39,079 nucleotides of DNA from a virus, in IMG/VR virus record IMGVR_UViG_3300037226_000124, positions 1-39,079 of that record; one strand, written 5' to 3'. The translations under genes were made by a program, and so were the position numbers. Below, in pieces: positions 1 to 7,377 of the stretch; position 1 is the first letter of the stretch, and every line of letters starts with the position of its first letter. The notes under the pieces were generated by a model that had not been told where the DNA came from, searched no databases, and was given only the letters and a program-made list of their open reading frames with translations.

Positions 1-285
1 GCAGGGTATCCAGGGGGTGGCGGGGCCGACTGGTGCGACGGGTGGGACGGGGACGCAGGGTATCCAGGGGGTGGCGGGGCCGACTGGTGCGACGGGTGGC
101 ACGGGGACGCAGGGTATCCAGGGCATACAGGGCGCGACGGGCGCGACCGGGCCCACGGGCGGCACAGGGACGCAGGGTATCCAGGGCATACAGGGCGCGA
201 CGGGCGCGACCGGGCCCACGGGCGGCACAGGGACGCAGGGTATCCAGGGCATTACCGGCGCGACGGGCGCCACGGGCCCCACGGG
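1..285 (+). repeat. Tandem repeats encoding collagen-like Gly-X-Y units
   Basis: Two ~54-bp units (about 18 residues, [10 protein letters not shown] then TGTQGIQG) are followed by two 63-bp units (21 residues, [13 protein letters not shown] then TGTQGIQG) and a diverged partial unit. Copies within each class are almost identical at the DNA level, including third positions. This points to recent expansion or ongoing recombination rather than old protein-level conservation. Confidence 0.9.
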
Positions 286-685
286 TTGCACGAACTGCGT
301 CAACGGTCCCGGATCGAGCACCGACACCTATGTGCCGCAGTGGAGCGGTACGGCTGGCAACACGCTTACAGCCGGGATCTCCGCCGCGACTTTGACGCGC
401 ACCATTGCGAGCGGCGCCACGGCTCTCGGTACCAGTTCAATTGCCTCGGGAGCATGTGCCAGCGCGATGACGGCGACGGCCACGGGCGTACTGGCGACCG
501 ATGCCATAGTGGCGACCTTTAACGGCGATCCAACCGGAGTGATCGGCTACGTAGCGTCCACGGGTGGAATGCTTGCGATCATTCCGTACCCCACCTCGGG
601 CGTAGTCAACTTCAAGGTCTGCAACAACACGGGAGCGGCCATCACGCCGGGCGCGGTTACAGTGAACTGGAGGGTGACGCGATGA
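2..685 (+). CDS. Collagen-like repeat phage fibre protein (5' partial)
   Basis: The reading frame is open from base 2, so the gene begins outside the window and only its last ~227 codons are seen. The first ~95 residues are Gly-X-Y collagen-like repeats ([17 protein letters not shown]). They are followed by a Cys pair (CTNC) and a ~130-residue Ser/Thr/Ala-rich, probably beta-rich C-terminal domain that ends in NWRVTR. Collagen-like stalks with a globular tip are typical of phage tail fibres and spikes, where the repeats trimerise. The fibre role is an inference from that architecture and from the head module elsewhere in the window. The stop overlaps the next start (ATGA), so the two genes are probably translationally coupled. 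Confidence 0.75.
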   Translation, partial: QGIQGVAGPTGATGGTGTQGIQGVAGPTGATGGTGTQGIQGIQGATGATGPTGGTGTQGIQGIQGATGATGPTGGTGTQGIQGITGATGATGPTGCTNCVNGPGSSTDTYVPQWSGTAGNTLTAGISAATLTRTIASGATALGTSSIASGACASAMTATATGVLATDAIVATFNGDPTGVIGYVASTGGMLAIIPYPTSGVVNFKVCNNTGAAITPGAVTVNWRVTR

Positions 686-1800
686 GACTTCGCTACGGGT
701 GGCTCCTACTGGCTCTCCTGGCAGTGCCGGCCTGCTGTCAAGGCATTGCTTTCCCCGGCCCCGGAGCGGCCGGCGTGGCTGGCGGGGGAAACGGGTACGC
801 GCATCGATTGCTTTTCACGTTCAACGTGCATCCGAGTTCCAACCTGACCGCATTTCCGAACCTGATTTTGGGGACTTATGCCGGCATGGCGGATACGGGG
901 CATGGCGGATATGTCACGCAAACCACCACCCTGAACGGGCAGACCGTTCCAGCGGATCTGGTCTTCACTTCGGATGCAGCCGGGACTACCTTGCTTTCCT
1001 GGGAAGTGGAGTCCTGGAACAATACGACCGGCGCGATAGTCGCGTGGGTGAAGTCGGACCGTCTGGCGGTGTCGGACACGCTCATTTACGCCTGGGCGGG
1101 AAAATCGAGTGTCACTACGTATCAATGCACCGCGAGCGCAACGTGGAGTGCCTATTCATTGGTTAGCCATTACCCGAACGGCACAACGCTATCGACGGTG
1201 GACTCGAGCGCAAACGCACTGACGCCTTCGAGTTCTTCGGGGGTGACGGCGGGGGCTGGGCAACTTTCAGGCGGCGCGGTGTTTGACGGAAGCCACGGTA
1301 TTGCCTACCCCTCTGAAGCCGCCCTCAATAACTGGACCACGCAGACGATCTCCTTTTGGATGTACGCCGGGTCAAACGGGCAATACCATCGCCTTGCGGA
1401 AAGTGGGGATAACAACGGTTGGGCGATATTGACGAACTTCTATTCCAGTAACGAGATTGATCTGTCCATAGGTGGAATCACTCGACTTAGGAGTACCGCC
1501 TCGCTATTGAACTCGCTAAACTGGCATCACATTGTAGTTGAGATTGCCTCGGACTACTCGGCGAAGCTATACGTTGATGGTGTGCTAGATACCACGTCTT
1601 CGGCAACGAGCGCGCCAGCAAAGACAGTCGCATTCTTTATTGGGCAGTACGGTGGTGGGGGTTACAACTACACTGGAACTCTAGATGAGTTCAGGATTTC
1701 CAGTGGTTCGTGGGTGCCTTCCGCCGACTGGATCGCCCACGAATACACGCAGCAGTCGCAGGCAAGCGCGTGGTACACGGTGGGGAGTTGGACGCCATGA
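682..1800 (+). CDS. LamG/DUF2341-like protein with lipoprotein-type signal peptide
   Basis: This 372-aa protein starts at an ATG that overlaps the fibre stop. Residues 1-20 form a signal peptide ([19 protein letters not shown]); VPAC fits a lipobox loosely, so it may be a lipoprotein. Residues ~45-140 resemble the DUF2341 domain often found before LamG. Residues ~190-345 look like a concanavalin-A/LamG beta-sandwich, with [28 protein letters not shown] and [10 protein letters not shown], the usual LamG signatures. It could be a carbohydrate-binding virion part or a surface lipoprotein made by the lysogen. An export signal is unusual for a structural phage protein. It ends 14 bp before a convergent gene end. 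Confidence 0.75.
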   Translation: MRLRYGWLLLALLAVPACCQGIAFPGPGAAGVAGGGNGYAHRLLFTFNVHPSSNLTAFPNLILGTYAGMADTGHGGYVTQTTTLNGQTVPADLVFTSDAAGTTLLSWEVESWNNTTGAIVAWVKSDRLAVSDTLIYAWAGKSSVTTYQCTASATWSAYSLVSHYPNGTTLSTVDSSANALTPSSSSGVTAGAGQLSGGAVFDGSHGIAYPSEAALNNWTTQTISFWMYAGSNGQYHRLAESGDNNGWAILTNFYSSNEIDLSIGGITRLRSTASLLNSLNWHHIVVEIASDYSAKLYVDGVLDTTSSATSAPAKTVAFFIGQYGGGGYNYTGTLDEFRISSGSWVPSADWIAHEYTQQSQASAWYTVGSWTP

Positions 1801-1814
1801 GCGGCGCTTATTTC

Positions 1815-2438
1815 TCAGGATTCCGTTCGAGCATCGGTTCCCGGCGCCGCTGGCGCGCTGAACATCCAATCCAACTCTTCCGGGGTAGCTAGTCGGGCCG
1901 GGATGGAGGGCGCGCGGTGCTCGCTGACTTCGGGATCGCACATCTTCCAGAACTCCTCGGGTTCGTGTGCCTCTGCGCAGGCCAGTTTGTAGAGTTTGTA
2001 GGCGAGATCCTTGGCGTCTGAAAATACGATGGTGAGTTTGCCGTCTTCGATTGTCAGGTCCACCAGCTCCTCAAATGTCGTGTACTTGTCGCGAGGCTGC
2101 GCCCTGCCGGCAATCATCTCCCCGAACCGGGTGGACCGCTCCATGACGATAGCGGCTTCCCGGAGCGCTTGGGCCTGCTTTTCCTTGCGCGCTTCCTCGG
2201 CGAGATAGACCGTGGCTTCCGGGCATCGCTCCAGATAGAATCGGAGGTTCTCCCGGCTCACCGTTGCCTCCGCTCCATGGTGGACGGTGGCCCCTGCAAC
2301 CTTCATGAGATCGGTGGCCTGCGACTTGCCGATTATAAACAGCCGCTCCACCTCGGCGCGCGTGTAAAATGCCTGGCCATCCGTCTCCAGATGTTGAAAA
2401 ATAAGCGGGATACGCGCCAACCAGGACTTTGCGCGCAT
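1815..2438 (-). CDS. Hypothetical protein, last gene of the long leftward operon
   Basis: This 207-aa soluble, charged protein is not a family I recognise. Residues ~20-55 (YTRAEVERLFIIGKSQATDLMK) look like a helix-turn-helix of the kind found in site-specific DNA-binding phage proteins, so it may bind DNA (inference). The middle is rich in Glu, Lys and Arg and probably helical. The C-terminal ~40 residues are Pro/Ala-rich. The ATG lies 6 bp after the stop of the upstream zinc-finger gene, so it is probably co-transcribed. It faces the LamG gene tail to tail across 14 bp, with no obvious terminator hairpin between them. Confidence 0.65.
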   Translation of the reverse strand: MRAKSWLARIPLIFQHLETDGQAFYTRAEVERLFIIGKSQATDLMKVAGATVHHGAEATVSRENLRFYLERCPEATVYLAEEARKEKQAQALREAAIVMERSTRFGEMIAGRAQPRDKYTTFEELVDLTIEDGKLTIVFSDAKDLAYKLYKLACAEAHEPEEFWKMCDPEVSEHRAPSIPARLATPEELDWMFSAPAAPGTDARTES

Positions 2439-2444
2439 CTAGGG

Positions 2445-2726
2445 TTACCTGCCCTTCGTTCCCGGCAAGTTGCCAAGCCTGCCAGCGTCGGATTTGGACA
2501 GTTCCCGCGTCCGCGTGGCGCAACCGGCCGCCTCGCACTTCGGGCAGATCCATCCCCAGGCACGCGTAAAGGCCCAGCCATGACGCTTCAATGCCCGTGC
2601 CGCCTGTTTCTTGGTTCCGGCCATTCCCGCCACGCCACTGGAGATGCCGTTGATGGTGTGGCGCGTACACATCCCGCACCGCACGCTGAAGTTCGGAATC
2701 AGCGTCCCCCTGTCGGGCGCGCTCAT
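2445..2726 (-). CDS. Small zinc-finger-like protein
   Basis: This 93-aa basic protein has two Cys pairs, CGMC near residue 17 and CPKC near residue 61, plus a later Cys. The spacing fits a single structural zinc site. The segment between them (TKKQAARALKRHGW, then W) is a helical stretch common in short phage zinc-ribbon proteins. No enzymatic motif is seen. The ATG overlaps the stop of the upstream three-wHTH gene (ATGA), which fixes the start and indicates coupling. A nucleic-acid-binding role is an inference. Confidence 0.65.
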   Translation of the reverse strand: MSAPDRGTLIPNFSVRCGMCTRHTINGISSGVAGMAGTKKQAARALKRHGWAFTRAWGWICPKCEAAGCATRTRELSKSDAGRLGNLPGTKGR

Positions 2727-3412
2727 TTCGCCACCATCGACGATTCTGCCAGCACTGACAGGTTGTCAAGATCGCGTCTAGCCACTTTTATCGCGCGGTC
2801 CCGGACCGCCGGCAACTTCCCGTCGGCGATCAAACGCCTCAGGAAGGCCAGAGACAAGCCTGTGTAGTCGCTGGCCTGCCTAAGGTCGAGGTATAAAGCC
2901 AGAGGCTCTGGCCGCGCCTCGCCGAGTCTGTTTTCGACGGCTGCGGCAATTCGGTCAAGAACCATGGAGAGAGCGTCCGCGGATGTCGGAATTGGCAGGG
3001 GAGATAGCGCCGCGCTTTGCGCCGGCATGACGTGCGCCCGTGGCGCGGCCAATCTCTCCACATCGTCAGGATTGAACACGGGTTCAGGCTTCATGCCGGT
3101 GCGCGACCGTTCGCGCCGCTCCGGGCCTTCGCCAGCATCGCAACGTCGGTCCAGCGTGCGTTCGCTGATTCCCAGGCTGCGCGCCGCATCCGGTTTGGTG
3201 ATCCACCCTGAAAGATCGAGCGCAATCGGAGACAGGCGCAATACGTCTTCTGGATTGAAGACAGGCTCGGGCTTCAGGCCGGGCCGTGGTCGCTCACGGC
3301 GCTCGGGTCCAAGGTTGCCACCGTCGATGGTGCGCCGGTCCAGCGTGCGTTCGCTGATCCCCAGGCGCGCGGCGGCGTCGGGTTTGGTGAGCCAGGTGGA
3401 AAGATCGGTCAT
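2723..3412 (-). CDS. Protein with three wHTH/excisionase-like domains
   Basis: This 229-aa protein has two near-identical modules: WLTKPDAAARLGISERTLDRR at residues ~6-26, and the WITKPDAARSLG version at ~71-91. A third, diverged module follows at ~172-217 (DLRQASDYTGLSLAFLRRLI, then LPAVRD). Each resembles the MerR/excisionase winged HTH (helix-turn-helix plus wing). The first two copies come with matching linkers (RRERPRPGLKPEPVFNPEDV against RRERSRTGMKPEPVFNPDDV), so about 190 bp was duplicated in tandem. It could be an excisionase or a repressor of the integrase region, though the integrase lies over 20 kb away. A GAAGGAG ribosome site precedes the ATG. Confidence 0.75.
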   Translation of the reverse strand: MTDLSTWLTKPDAAARLGISERTLDRRTIDGGNLGPERRERPRPGLKPEPVFNPEDVLRLSPIALDLSGWITKPDAARSLGISERTLDRRCDAGEGPERRERSRTGMKPEPVFNPDDVERLAAPRAHVMPAQSAALSPLPIPTSADALSMVLDRIAAAVENRLGEARPEPLALYLDLRQASDYTGLSLAFLRRLIADGKLPAVRDRAIKVARRDLDNLSVLAESSMVAK

Positions 3413-3427
3413 CGTTGTGTCGCTCCT

Positions 3428-4843
3428 TCAGAGGTCGAATCCATACTCCCTCCCGAGTAAAGTGAAAGCCACCGCAACATCAATCGGCAGGACGCCGTTT
3501 CCCACGCTTCGAATCCGATCCGTTCGTCCGTCGCGGAACTCCAGTTGACGGGCCATCCCATCAGCCATTCGTCGAAATAGATGTTCAGTCTCCGCCTGTG
3601 CGAGGGCAGGTCGCAGCCAGGGGTGAGACACCAGCACGTCTTCCCATCTGTCCCAGTCGCCGGTTCGGTAGGGTGGGAAATAAAGAGGGTGGCTTCCGTG
3701 CTCAATTTCTGCTGATTCTGCCTCGACTTCTTCCCCGCCGGCCGCGACTGATAGCCGAGCCTGGGATCGTGGCCCGATGGCGTGCTCCAGTTCCGTGCCT
3801 GCTGATCCAATCCCTCTTCCGTCACACGGTCTCCGCCCCGGCTCCTGAAGGAGTCGATTCCCGACGTCTGCCAGTTCGTTGCTTGCTCTGCGTGCTCCCC
3901 GCCCGCGCCCTTCTTCCCCGTTCGATCCGTCGCTGAGCCGCCGCCCGGTGTCAGCCAGTTCTGAACCTGATCCTCCAGTCTGCTCGCCCGCGTTGGATTG
4001 TCTTGCCCGAGTCCGTTGTTCGTCCCCGACTCTGGCGTGCCCCAGTTCAGCACCTCTTCGTTCAACGGCCTCGATCCCAAGTGCTTCGCCGCCGTCTCCG
4101 GATCGATCTCCCCGCTTCGCCAGTCTTTGGCCTGGGGAGACTGCCAGTTCTCGGCGTGCTCCTTCAGATTCGCGCCAACCTTCCCCCTCTCCATGCGTTT
4201 GGAGTTCGCCCCTCCGTCCGACGCTCCAGGCGTGCTCCAGTTCTCCGCTTCCTTGCCCAACATCATTCCCGTCCGCTGGTCCCCGTAGATGTAGCGACGG
4301 TTCGAACCCCGTTGCGCGTCCCCACTGTTCGTTGTAGGCCAGAGCGAACAGTCTGACCCTCTCATGCGGCGTGCCCATTTCCTCCGCGCTAAACAGTCCT
4401 GCCCGAGTTTCGTAACCCAGCGTTCGAAGGTCGTAGCAGACCTGTTGGAACCCGTTGCGCAGGTGCGCTCGGACATTTTCGATGAAGGCCAAGGGAGGCT
4501 GGGCCTCGCCAATGATGCGGCGGATGTGCGGCCAGAGGTGGCGTGGATCTTTCCTCCCGAGGCGCTTCCCCGCGCATGAGAACGGCGTACAGGGGTACGT
4601 GGCAACGATGCAATGTATTCGGCCACGCCACGGGCGGCCATCGAAGGTTTTGACATCGCTCCACACAGGCGCTTGAGCCAGGCAGCCTTCTTCCATTGAG
4701 CGAACCAGCGTGGCGACGCAATAAGCTTCTCTCTCCACGTAACAGCGTGTGAGAGCGCCTGGAACCGCCAGTCTGATGCCAAGGTCTCCGGCTCCGGTAC
4801 CCGAGCAGATTGAGATGAGATTGAAGGGGGAAGGTAGATCCAC
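3428..4843 (-). CDS. DNA (cytosine-5) methyltransferase, orphan
   Basis: This C5-methyltransferase shows motif I (SICSGTGAGDLG, residues ~11-22), motif IV with the catalytic Pro-Cys (ATYPCTPFSCAG, Cys85), motif VI (ENV at 122-124), motif VIII (GTPHERVRLF near 158-167) and a C-terminal motif X-like GNGVLPIDV. Residues ~175-380 form the variable target-recognition region, a Gly/Arg/Glu-rich stretch with recurring ELADTG/ELEHA-type units. No restriction endonuclease partner is adjacent, so it is probably a protective phage enzyme. GTG at 4843 is chosen as start because it follows the upstream stop directly and motif I begins 10 residues later. An upstream ATG at 4948 would overlap the ASCH gene by 103 bp. 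The 471-aa length is normal for the family. Confidence 0.88.
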   Translation of the reverse strand: MDLPSPFNLISICSGTGAGDLGIRLAVPGALTRCYVEREAYCVATLVRSMEEGCLAQAPVWSDVKTFDGRPWRGRIHCIVATYPCTPFSCAGKRLGRKDPRHLWPHIRRIIGEAQPPLAFIENVRAHLRNGFQQVCYDLRTLGYETRAGLFSAEEMGTPHERVRLFALAYNEQWGRATGFEPSLHLRGPADGNDVGQGSGELEHAWSVGRRGELQTHGEGEGWRESEGARRELAVSPGQRLAKRGDRSGDGGEALGIEAVERRGAELGHARVGDEQRTRARQSNAGEQTGGSGSELADTGRRLSDGSNGEEGRGRGARRASNELADVGNRLLQEPGRRPCDGRGIGSAGTELEHAIGPRSQARLSVAAGGEEVEAESAEIEHGSHPLYFPPYRTGDWDRWEDVLVSHPWLRPALAQAETEHLFRRMADGMARQLEFRDGRTDRIRSVGNGVLPIDVAVAFTLLGREYGFDL

Positions 4844-4845
4844 AC

Positions 4846-5274
4846 CTATCGCTCCAGTCCCCTGAGTGCCCCCGTGATGCGCCCCCAGTGGATCACGTCG
4901 CCCTCGAAGACGAAAGGGCCTTCCTCCACCGGGTGCACTTTCAACCAATACTCGGCCATCTCGGCGAAGGCGAATCGCTTGCCGTTGCCTCGAAAGCCAT
5001 CGCGCCAGGCGAGAGCATTCTTTTCAGCCACCGATAATTCCACGCCTTCGATTGTGATGCCCAACGTAGCGTCGCCGCGCTCGTAGACGAGAATATCCTC
5101 GACCTTCACGCACGGCCATCGGCCCAGCAGCCGCGCACCCTTGTGCCGCAATCCGGTATAGCAGTGGCAAGTCTCACCCACGCGTGGCCGGGTCTTTCGC
5201 TTGGCGCGGATGGTGTGTGTCTTCGATCCATCCTCGATCATCGGTACGAATCGGGCTTTGAAACCTAGGAGCAT
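4846..5274 (-). CDS. ASCH-domain-like protein
   Basis: From the ATG at 5274 the product is 142 aa. The N-terminal part (MLLGFKARFVPMIEDGSKTH, then TIRAKRK, then PRVGETCHCYTG) matches the start of the ASCH fold: a loop that reads out a nucleic-acid ligand, then a beta-barrel strand with the PRVG turn. ASCH domains are related to PUA, bind RNA or modified bases, and some act as nucleases or amidohydrolases. The partner here is unknown. An open frame extends upstream to 5379, but ATG 5274 overlaps the previous stop by 10 bp and begins just where homology begins. It lies directly upstream of the cytosine methyltransferase, so a link to modified-base handling is possible (inference). Confidence 0.7.
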   Translation of the reverse strand: MLLGFKARFVPMIEDGSKTHTIRAKRKTRPRVGETCHCYTGLRHKGARLLGRWPCVKVEDILVYERGDATLGITIEGVELSVAEKNALAWRDGFRGNGKRFAFAEMAEYWLKVHPVEEGPFVFEGDVIHWGRITGALRGLER

Positions 5275-5492
5275 GTCAGTTCCGATCCTTCTCGGAATGC
5301 AGTAGCGGGCCCAGGATGAGCCGTGATGTACCAGCGGTCGTCCTCGTTTTCGCCCAGCGCCCACAACAGGGCTTTGCACGCCGCGGCCTTGGCAAAGATC
5401 ATTCCTCCAGGGGTCATGCCGGGAGGCTGAATCCTCGCATCAACCTGGAGCATCTCGGAGAGTTTGGCGCGGATTTCCTGTTCGGTTTTCAT
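5265..5492 (-). CDS. Small hypothetical protein (75 aa)
   Basis: The product begins MKTEQEIRAKLSEMLQ and is mainly helical. A conserved-looking segment, FAKAAACKALLWALGENEDD, is the kind seen in short phage early proteins that count or cap helices. No catalytic motif or membrane segment is present. Its ATG overlaps the upstream stop (ATGA) and its 3' end overlaps the ASCH gene by 10 bp, so it belongs to the coupled leftward operon. The function is unknown. Confidence 0.6.
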   Translation of the reverse strand: MKTEQEIRAKLSEMLQVDARIQPPGMTPGGMIFAKAAACKALLWALGENEDDRWYITAHPGPATAFREGSELTCS

Positions 5493-5731
5493 GCGGCCTC
5501 TACGTACGGCGGTGTTGGATCGTCGTCAAGGTGCGCGATGGCTTCCAATACCGCCCTTGCGCAGCACAGATCGACTTTCAGCACCAGATAGCGGCGGTAT
5601 CCGTGGGTCTGTGAGGTGTGGGCCGTGAAGATGATTTCATGCCCCGTGAGCCATCGTTCGAGGGCGAGCTGCTGGCGCACGGCAGCCGCGGGGAGGTCCA
5701 CCAGCTTGCGCCAGCCGGGCTGGGGGGTCAT
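5489..5731 (-). CDS. Small hypothetical protein (80 aa)
   Basis: This 80-aa soluble protein is not recognised. It has a mixed alpha/beta look (ALERWLTGHEIIFTAHTSQ followed by RRYLVLKVDL) and ends in an acidic DDDPTPP segment. The start ATG overlaps the upstream stop (ATGA) and its own stop overlaps the next ATG the same way, which supports a real gene despite the small size. Confidence 0.6.
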   Translation of the reverse strand: MTPQPGWRKLVDLPAAAVRQQLALERWLTGHEIIFTAHTSQTHGYRRYLVLKVDLCCARAVLEAIAHLDDDPTPPYVEAA

Positions 5732-5976
5732 GCGCGACCTTCCTTCACCGCGCGTCCGAATTCGCTCAGTTCGGACTCCAGGTCCGACATGAATTGAAGA
5801 TCGGCTTCCGTTGGCTCCGCATCGGGAGAGAGCGCGATCAGGACTCCGTGGAAAAGCGCTTGCGCTCCAGCGTAGAACGCCCGGCGCATCTCCGTACGCT
5901 GGACCTCGCTAACGTCGGCCGGAAGCACTTGGCGGGCGAATGAATTCCACTGCTCCAATACGAGTTGGCGCTTCAT
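5728..5976 (-). CDS. Small hypothetical helical protein (82 aa)
   Basis: The ATG at 5976 is preferred over one four codons upstream because it makes the ATGA overlap seen through the operon. The protein is almost entirely helical (QWNSFARQVLPADVSEVQRT, then MRRAFYAGAQALFHGVL) with an acidic second half. I have seen this general pattern (QR.EMRRAFYAGA) in phage hypothetical proteins but know of no assigned role. No membrane segment or metal site is present. Confidence 0.6.
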   Translation of the reverse strand: MKRQLVLEQWNSFARQVLPADVSEVQRTEMRRAFYAGAQALFHGVLIALSPDAEPTEADLQFMSDLESELSEFGRAVKEGRA

Positions 5977-6194
5977 GCGTTGCTCCATTTGTGGCGCTCC
6001 GTCGCGTCACACGCGGCATGGAGATCTTCCATGCGTCCCGTCTTAAGGAATCGGGCGAACGCTTCGAACGGTTCCTCGCGGGTGGCTTCCGCTCGGGCCA
6101 GCATGGCGCGCGCGACCTCGCCCTCGGATGGCGTGCCCGGACGCTCAGCGAGATTGCGCAATGCCCGTAATTTTCTCGGCGACATGCGTGGCAT
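5973..6194 (-). CDS. Short DUF2786-like hypothetical protein (73 aa)
   Basis: Residues ~11-34 (LRNLAERPGTPSEGEVARAM) resemble the LA.R.GTP.EGE.A...L motif at the N-terminus of DUF2786 proteins, which are frequent in phages and of unknown function. Only that helical hairpin is present; the rest of a normal DUF2786 protein is missing. The ATG overlaps the preceding stop by one base (TGATG). Confidence in the family link is moderate. Confidence 0.6.
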   Translation of the reverse strand: MPRMSPRKLRALRNLAERPGTPSEGEVARAMLARAEATREEPFEAFARFLKTGRMEDLHAACDATERHKWSNA

Positions 6195-6475
6195 CAGTCA
6201 GCCTCCCCAGTAGCCCGCATCTTGCCGTCGTACACTCCCAGTCCACCAGCGGCGGATTCACCGTCCGGCGCCGGTACGCCATGGCGATTCCGATACCCGA
6301 CTGCCGCCCGGTCGATCCGCTCGGCCTGGTCGCGGGACAATCCCGGTGCAGTGTCTTGCCAGCCGATGATGGAGCCCTCCTGGGTGCGCGCGAACCCCTC
6401 CAGCATCAGCACGGCCTCGCGCCTGGTCATGCCTCGCTGGTGTAAGCGGCTCAAGGCGAGTGTGTGGATGGTCAT
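6194..6475 (-). CDS. Small hypothetical protein (93 aa)
   Basis: Residues ~1-60 are helical and carry GMTRREAVLMLEGFAR and LSRDQAERIDRAAVGYRNRH, two helix-turn segments joined by a short loop. The C-terminal 30 residues are Gly/Ala-rich and probably disordered. It is not recognised as a known family. It is coupled to both neighbours (ATGA at its start, TGATG at its end). Confidence 0.6.
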   Translation of the reverse strand: MTIHTLALSRLHQRGMTRREAVLMLEGFARTQEGSIIGWQDTAPGLSRDQAERIDRAAVGYRNRHGVPAPDGESAAGGLGVYDGKMRATGEAD

Positions 6476-6705
6476 AGGATCAACCTCAGCGGAATCGCGG
6501 CGAGTTCGAACGAAGGTTTCCGTTGCTCCTGTAGCTCTCGTTCGAACTGCGCGCAGTCCTGACTCTCATGCACGCCGATGCGGACGATGTAGCAGTGCAC
6601 CGGAATGCCGCTGGCGGTCTGGCCTTCCCACAGTCGCGCCGGCACGTCGGTGCCGTTGATTTCCAACTCTGCGATTGACGTGGTGTTTGTAATCGTGATC
6701 GTCAT
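6472..6705 (-). CDS. Small hypothetical protein (77 aa)
   Basis: The open frame runs upstream to 6930, but the ATG at 6705 is chosen. It has a GGAGG ribosome site at proper distance and overlaps the previous stop (ATGA). The protein is beta-rich: an N-terminal Thr/Ile strand (MTITITNTTSIAELEINGT), then GIPVHCYIVRIGVH and a helix with CAQFERELQEQ. The function is unknown. Confidence 0.65.
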   Translation of the reverse strand: MTITITNTTSIAELEINGTDVPARLWEGQTASGIPVHCYIVRIGVHESQDCAQFERELQEQRKPSFELAAIPLRLIL

Positions 6706-6875
6706 CGTATAGCCCTCCAGATCAAGACAGCGGTCCAGAAAACCATCCCGGCCGCCACAATGCGCAGCAGCAACGTGCCGCAACCGATAGGGACCTTTGG
6801 CGGCCGGTAATCCGAAGTCCGGATGCGGTAGCCGAACGCGTCGCGGCCTTCTGGAGTTATGCGGTCGGGTTTCAT
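6702..6875 (-). CDS. Small single-pass membrane protein (57 aa)
   Basis: The ATG at 6875 has a strong AACGGAGG ribosome site and overlaps the upstream stop, so longer versions of the frame are rejected. Residues ~31-52 (GCGTLLLRIVAAGMVFWTAV) form one transmembrane helix after a charged cytoplasmic N-terminus. It is a typical tiny phage membrane protein and no function can be assigned. Confidence 0.6.
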   Translation of the reverse strand: MKPDRITPEGRDAFGYRIRTSDYRPPKVPIGCGTLLLRIVAAGMVFWTAVLIWRAIR

Positions 6876-7108
6876 CGACAAACCTCCGTTCGCGGATGCG
6901 ATGGGCAGAAATCGGAATCCGTTCCCACATGCACGGCGCATCTGACGCACAGTGGGCGGTCGCACGTCTTTCCAGCCTTCCCCCCGGTCAAAGGAAAATC
7001 GCACAGCTTCGAGCTGGGGCGCCCGCAGACGATGCATGGTTTGCGCCTATCGCGCCTACAAACGATGGCATAGCCGCCGCCGGGCAGTGCTACGTGATCG
7101 CAGGGCAT
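6872..7108 (-). CDS. Small Cys-rich zinc-binding protein (78 aa)
   Basis: The start is ATG 7108, preceded by AAGGAGG six bases upstream and overlapping the previous stop as TGATG. The protein has paired cysteines (CIVC, a single Cys before DFPLTGG, CDRPLCVRC, and a final FCPSH), enough for one or two zinc sites in a treble-clef or ribbon fold. Similar proteins occur among phage early genes without known role. A DNA- or protein-binding function is an inference. Confidence 0.65.
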   Translation of the reverse strand: MPCDHVALPGGGYAIVCRRDRRKPCIVCGRPSSKLCDFPLTGGKAGKTCDRPLCVRCAVHVGTDSDFCPSHPRTEVCR

Positions 7109-7377
7109 CAAAACCTCCTTTTCGTCTTGGTTCCGAAGTGGCTCACCGCTCGTCGGCGTCCGGTCATTCTGATGGAATCCACGCGGCCCGGTCCCATCAA
7201 CTCATCCGGGTCGGCGTAGGTCTCGCCATGGTTGCCATCCAGTTTCACGCGCCAACCCGTCCACCCGAGGCCGTACTTCTCAAATGCGATCAACTCTCCG
7301 GCATGGCTAAGGTAGGGATGCTTCGGCCCCGTAATAAATACGCGGTCACCGGGTTTCAACGGCCGTGCCGTGGGCAT
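7108..7377 (-). CDS. Small KOW/SH3-like hypothetical protein (89 aa)
   Basis: The ATG at 7377 overlaps the HNH gene stop (TGATG), so the upstream extension is not used. The sequence LKPGDRVFITGPKHPYLSHA, then GELIAFEKYG and WRVKLDGN, has the spacing of a small SH3-like or KOW-type barrel (GD.V.I..G.......G.......W.V..). Such barrels bind nucleic acid or ribosomal components. The assignment is by pattern only. Confidence 0.6.
   Translation of the reverse strand: MPTARPLKPGDRVFITGPKHPYLSHAGELIAFEKYGLGWTGWRVKLDGNHGETYADPDELMGPGRVDSIRMTGRRRAVSHFGTKTKRRF

Noticed and set aside
1-285. Regular repeats that could be read as a CRISPR array
   Set aside because: There are no unique spacers; the repeats are continuous and encode Gly-X-Y collagen-like residues in one open frame.
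4290-4305. GGTTCGAACCCC resembling a tRNA T-loop
   Set aside because: It lies inside the methyltransferase coding region and no tRNA cloverleaf can be drawn around it.
3409-4845. Leftward ORF of 478 codons across the methyltransferase
   Set aside because: It is a shadow in another frame: repeated NW.TP segments mirror the methyltransferase repeats and no methyltransferase motifs occur, while the other frame has the full catalytic set.
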